A stretch of 8,876 nucleotides of DNA from an uncultured Lachnospiraceae bacterium (GTDB taxonomy: Bacteria > Bacillota_A > Clostridia > Lachnospirales > Lachnospiraceae), in the NCBI GenBank assembly GCA_902796775.1, contig CADBQK010000035.1:1-8876 (forward strand). The letters are read 5' to 3'. Positions within the stretch are counted from its first letter, which is position 1. Each line of letters opens with the position of its first letter. Shown here piece after piece: positions 6,939 through 8,876 of the stretch. A program made the translations under genes and the position numbers. The notes under the pieces are model-generated. The model made no database searches and was not told the origin of the DNA. It saw only the letters and a program-made list of their open reading frames with translations.

Positions 6939-7263
6939 AGAACGGATCATAGCGATGCATCAGAGAGCTGCACAGCTGGAAAGAGACAGAAGGAATAGAA
7001 TGGTACGGACAGTACAGGCTGCAGGCGCCCTGGCCTGCCTGCTGATTATTGTACTTACTGCAGCAGCTATGCCTGGCCTCTCCTGGTCCCTGTATGTACA
7101 GACAATTTCAAACGGTATGAGTGCCAGTATCTTCTCAGGGAGCTCGATTCTTGGTTTCCTGCTGATCGGCATCGTCGCCTTTCTGCTTGGGGCAGCTTTT
7201 ACGATTTTCTGTTTCCGTCTGAAAAAGTGGCAGGATGAAAAGGACAGCGAAAACGATTTGTAA
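6925..7263 (+). CDS. Small two-helix membrane protein, putative anti-sigma/sigma-partner
   Basis: The 112-aa protein begins MRTTEERIIAMHQRAAQLERD, a charged helical head (about 1-28) likely in the cytoplasm. Membrane helices follow at about 29-50 and 75-97, with an outside loop of some 24 residues between them and a charged tail (KKWQDEKDSENDL). It overlaps the sigma gene by 14 bases, the usual arrangement of an anti-sigma factor, and its operon also encodes a PrsW-like protease, the type of enzyme that cleaves membrane anti-sigma factors. It is paralogous to the protein at 546-890. It lacks a zinc anti-sigma motif and is unlike RsiW-type proteins, so the anti-sigma role is a hypothesis from position. 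Its 3' end carries a duplication (7234-7309) that seems to have moved the stop codon upstream. Confidence 0.75.
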   Translation: MRTTEERIIAMHQRAAQLERDRRNRMVRTVQAAGALACLLIIVLTAAAMPGLSWSLYVQTISNGMSASIFSGSSILGFLLIGIVAFLLGAAFTIFCFRLKKWQDEKDSENDL

Positions 7264-7309
7264 TCGATGAAATGTAATCGATGAAAAGGACAGCGAGAAG
7301 GACTTATGA
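7234..7309 (+). repeat. Imperfect direct duplication across the 3' end of the two-helix protein gene
   Basis: The 17 bases GATGAAAAGGACAGCGA occur at 7234-7250 and again at 7280-7296. Between them TGTAATCGATGAAA is repeated back to back (7259-7272 and 7273-7286). The first copy encodes DEKDSENDL and then stops with TAA. The second copy, in another frame, would read DEKDSEKDL and then stop with TGA at 7307-7309, exactly overlapping the ATG at 7306. This suggests a duplication of about 46 bases that separated two formerly overlapping genes. Confidence 0.75.
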
Positions 7310-7941
7310 TAAATGAAAACATCATCGATACGATCCTGACAGTTACAGTAGGTATCTGCATGTTTCTGTCGATCTATAAAGCGGTCGTCTGCAAAAGCCG
7401 TTTATGGGTGCTCTACGGCATGTTCTGCGGGGCATTCTTCCTGGGATCTATGTGGTGGGTACTGTACCTGCTGTTTTTTGACGGAGATAATCCGATTTCC
7501 CTGATCCCCTACAATGACTGGAATGTGGCAAATCTGTTTCTGCTTCTGCTTCTGGAGCTATGCCTGTGGGAAAAAAGAGTTGCGCGTTCCGAAAGGATCT
7601 TATGGATCATACCGCTTTTTGTCACTGTTATGTGTATATACTATATGACCATGGGAAAATATATCAGTAATATCATTACGGCCGTTATGATGGGGTCCGT
7701 GATGTGGAGGGCCTGCAGCGGACTGCTGTACATGAAACGGAATCCTTCCGAAGAAGATGCGCGTCTTGCAGGAATCTGCCATGCAGCCATGTTTTATTTT
7801 TTTACAGAATATGCATTGTGGACGGCTTCCTGTCTGGATTATGACAATCCGCTCAGAAATCTTTACTATGTATTTACCATAGGGCTTGCACTTAGCATTA
7901 TCCGGTTCGTTCCTGCACTGGGGAAGGTGGTGGAGGGATGA
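7306..7941 (+). CDS. Polytopic membrane protein of unknown function, about seven helices
   Basis: The 211-aa protein is very hydrophobic, with probable membrane helices near residues 7-28, 32-57, 71-90, 98-115, 119-142, 157-178 and 184-204, and short charged loops (WEKRVARSER at 88-97; KRNPSEEDARL at 144-154). I do not recognise the family; the seven-helix count and aromatic-rich segments would fit a sensor or a structural partner, but no catalytic motif stands out. The ATG at 7306 has AGAAGGA close upstream, with an unusually short spacing of about three bases, probably because the duplication at 7234-7309 rearranged this junction. Its stop overlaps the start of the PrsW-like gene by ATGA, so the two are probably made together and may act together at the membrane. 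Confidence 0.75.
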   Translation: MINENIIDTILTVTVGICMFLSIYKAVVCKSRLWVLYGMFCGAFFLGSMWWVLYLLFFDGDNPISLIPYNDWNVANLFLLLLLELCLWEKRVARSERILWIIPLFVTVMCIYYMTMGKYISNIITAVMMGSVMWRACSGLLYMKRNPSEEDARLAGICHAAMFYFFTEYALWTASCLDYDNPLRNLYYVFTIGLALSIIRFVPALGKVVEG

Positions 7942-8588
7942 ACTATATCGAGAATATTTTCATTTGTCTGGCTTCTCCGCTTGTAGTGGCGGTTATGTGC
8001 ACACGCGGGACAAGGAGAAGGGCTTCACTGTTTCTGCTGGTCGGTATGATAATCTGTCTGCTCTCCTCCTATGTCAGTACATTTTTTGCATCCATCTACG
8101 GGCTGGATCTTACGAAAGCTTCCGTTGAGATTTCTCCAAATGTGGAAGAGTGGATGAAGCTGGTGCCGATTCTGTTCTATATACTTGTATTTGAACCGAA
8201 AAAGATAGAAGTAGCCGGCGGTATACAGATGATCGCTGCCGGATTTGCGACTTTTGAAAATGTATGTTATCTGATGCAGAATGGAGCGGAACATACCCTG
8301 CACATTCTGGTCCGCGGATTCGGAACCGGTGCTATGCATATTGTCTGCGGGGCGATCTTAGCGACCGGTATGACGTATCTCTGGGACCGGATCTGGCTGA
8401 GGATTGCCGGCGTGATCGGCGTGATGTGCCTGGCGATTACGTATCATGGGATCTATAATATGCTTGTCCTGCAGAAGGGAGCTCCTGCGGCAATCGGATA
8501 TATGATTCCTGTTCTGACAACCGTACTGCATATGCTTTTCGGAAAAGGGATCTTCCGGAATGTGAGTTTAAAACAAGGAGAATTATGA
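7938..8588 (+). CDS. PrsW-like intramembrane protease (glutamic-type family)
   Basis: The 216-aa multi-helix membrane protein carries the motif set of the PrsW family: an EExxK pair (E70, E71, K74 in NVEEWMKLVP), GFATFEN at 102-108 with E107 and N108, a histidine in a membrane segment followed by a small residue pattern (H134-IVCG), and a second histidine at 170 (ITYHGIYN). PrsW of Bacillus subtilis makes the first cut in the anti-sigma factor RsiW, releasing SigW. Location three genes after an ECF-type sigma factor and its probable membrane partner supports a like role here. The gene overlaps both neighbours by 4 bases (ATGA at 7938 and 8585). The family call is from motifs seen by eye; the substrate is inferred. 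The alternative is a CPBP/CAAX-type protease, which has a related EE motif but normally not the GFAxxEN segment. Confidence 0.75.
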   Translation: MNYIENIFICLASPLVVAVMCTRGTRRRASLFLLVGMIICLLSSYVSTFFASIYGLDLTKASVEISPNVEEWMKLVPILFYILVFEPKKIEVAGGIQMIAAGFATFENVCYLMQNGAEHTLHILVRGFGTGAMHIVCGAILATGMTYLWDRIWLRIAGVIGVMCLAITYHGIYNMLVLQKGAPAAIGYMIPVLTTVLHMLFGKGIFRNVSLKQGEL

Positions 8589-8876
8589 CATCCGGATTTG
8601 TATTCAGCAGTGCAGCTCTTGGTGTTGGCCTGGCAATGGATGCTTTTTCCGTATCTCTTGCAAACGGACTGCACGAACCGCGCATGAAACGGGGAAGAAT
8701 GTGCCTGATTGCAGGCACTTTTGCAGTCTTCCAGTACGCAATGCCGATGATCGGGTGGGCCTGTGTACATACCATTGCCTCTGCGTTTGCAGGTTTTCAG
8801 AAAATGATTCCCTGGATTGCGCTGATCCTGCTGCTCTACATTGGAGGAAAGATGCTGCTGGAAGGGCTCCGGGAAA
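8585..8876 (+). CDS. mntP: MntP-family manganese efflux pump, N-terminal part (runs off the right edge)
   Basis: The 97 visible codons begin MTSGFVFSSAALGVGLAMD and match the MntP (YebN) family closely: AMDAFSVSLANGL with the conserved membrane aspartate (D19), then AGTFAVFQYAMPMIGW at about 43-58 and PWIALILLLYIGGKMLLEG at 76-94. MntP proteins are six-helix inner-membrane exporters of Mn2+ of about 185-200 aa, so roughly half is present. AAGGAG at 8575-8580 lies only four bases before the ATG, and the ATG overlaps the protease stop (ATGA), so translation is probably coupled. The yybP-ykoY manganese riboswitch that often precedes mntP cannot fit here, because the upstream DNA is coding; this copy should follow the operon's control. 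Confidence 0.88.
   Translation, partial: MTSGFVFSSAALGVGLAMDAFSVSLANGLHEPRMKRGRMCLIAGTFAVFQYAMPMIGWACVHTIASAFAGFQKMIPWIALILLLYIGGKMLLEGLRE

Noticed and set aside
1..8876. CRISPR array, tRNA, rRNA or insertion sequence
   Set aside because: No regularly spaced repeats, cloverleaf arms, rRNA core sequence or transposase frame was seen on either strand.

Overview
The window looks like a chromosomal segment of a Gram-positive, low-to-mid GC Clostridia species, most likely Lachnospiraceae or a close relative. I base this on strong AGGAGG-type ribosome binding sites, Gram-positive signal peptides, a BspA-type leucine-rich repeat C-terminus with a lysine-rich tail, and a sigma factor/small membrane protein pair of a kind I associate with that family. 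The taxonomic call is inference from style, not a marker gene.

Layout: (1) At the left edge, on the minus strand, is the 5' end of a secreted protein (signal peptide plus the start of a probable Ig-like domain) with its own -10 element. (2) At 342-549 on the plus strand is what I read as the wreck of an ECF-type sigma factor gene. It is followed, with ATGA coupling, by an intact gene for a 114-aa two-helix membrane protein (546-890). (3) At 962-6151 is a gene for a 1729-aa exported protein: signal peptide, about seven FG-GAP/VCBS-like blades, a beta-rich domain with two amphipathic segments, an Ig-like domain, five helical repeats, a charged heptad-repeat coil and a C-terminal LRR_5 domain. 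An intrinsic terminator follows it. (4) From 6384 to the right edge runs a tightly packed plus-strand operon: intact ECF-type sigma factor, a two-helix membrane protein paralogous to the one at 546-890, a ~7-helix membrane protein of unknown function, a PrsW-like intramembrane protease, and the start of an MntP-type manganese efflux pump.

How the genes may work together: sigma factor, co-translated small membrane protein and PrsW-like protease recall the SigW/RsiW/PrsW logic of Bacillus, in which a membrane anti-sigma factor is cut by PrsW to free its sigma factor. Here the putative anti-sigma is a short two-helix protein without a zinc-binding anti-sigma motif, so its role is a hypothesis. 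A second copy of that protein, with only a decayed sigma gene beside it, sits directly upstream of the giant surface protein gene. The giant protein may be a target of the system, but no shared promoter motif could be shown by eye.

The most interesting items are the candidate sigma/two-helix partner/7-TM/PrsW signalling cassette, the orphaned partner with a sigma pseudogene, the architecture of the giant exported protein, and a small duplication at 7234-7309 that appears to have broken an ancestral ATGA gene overlap.
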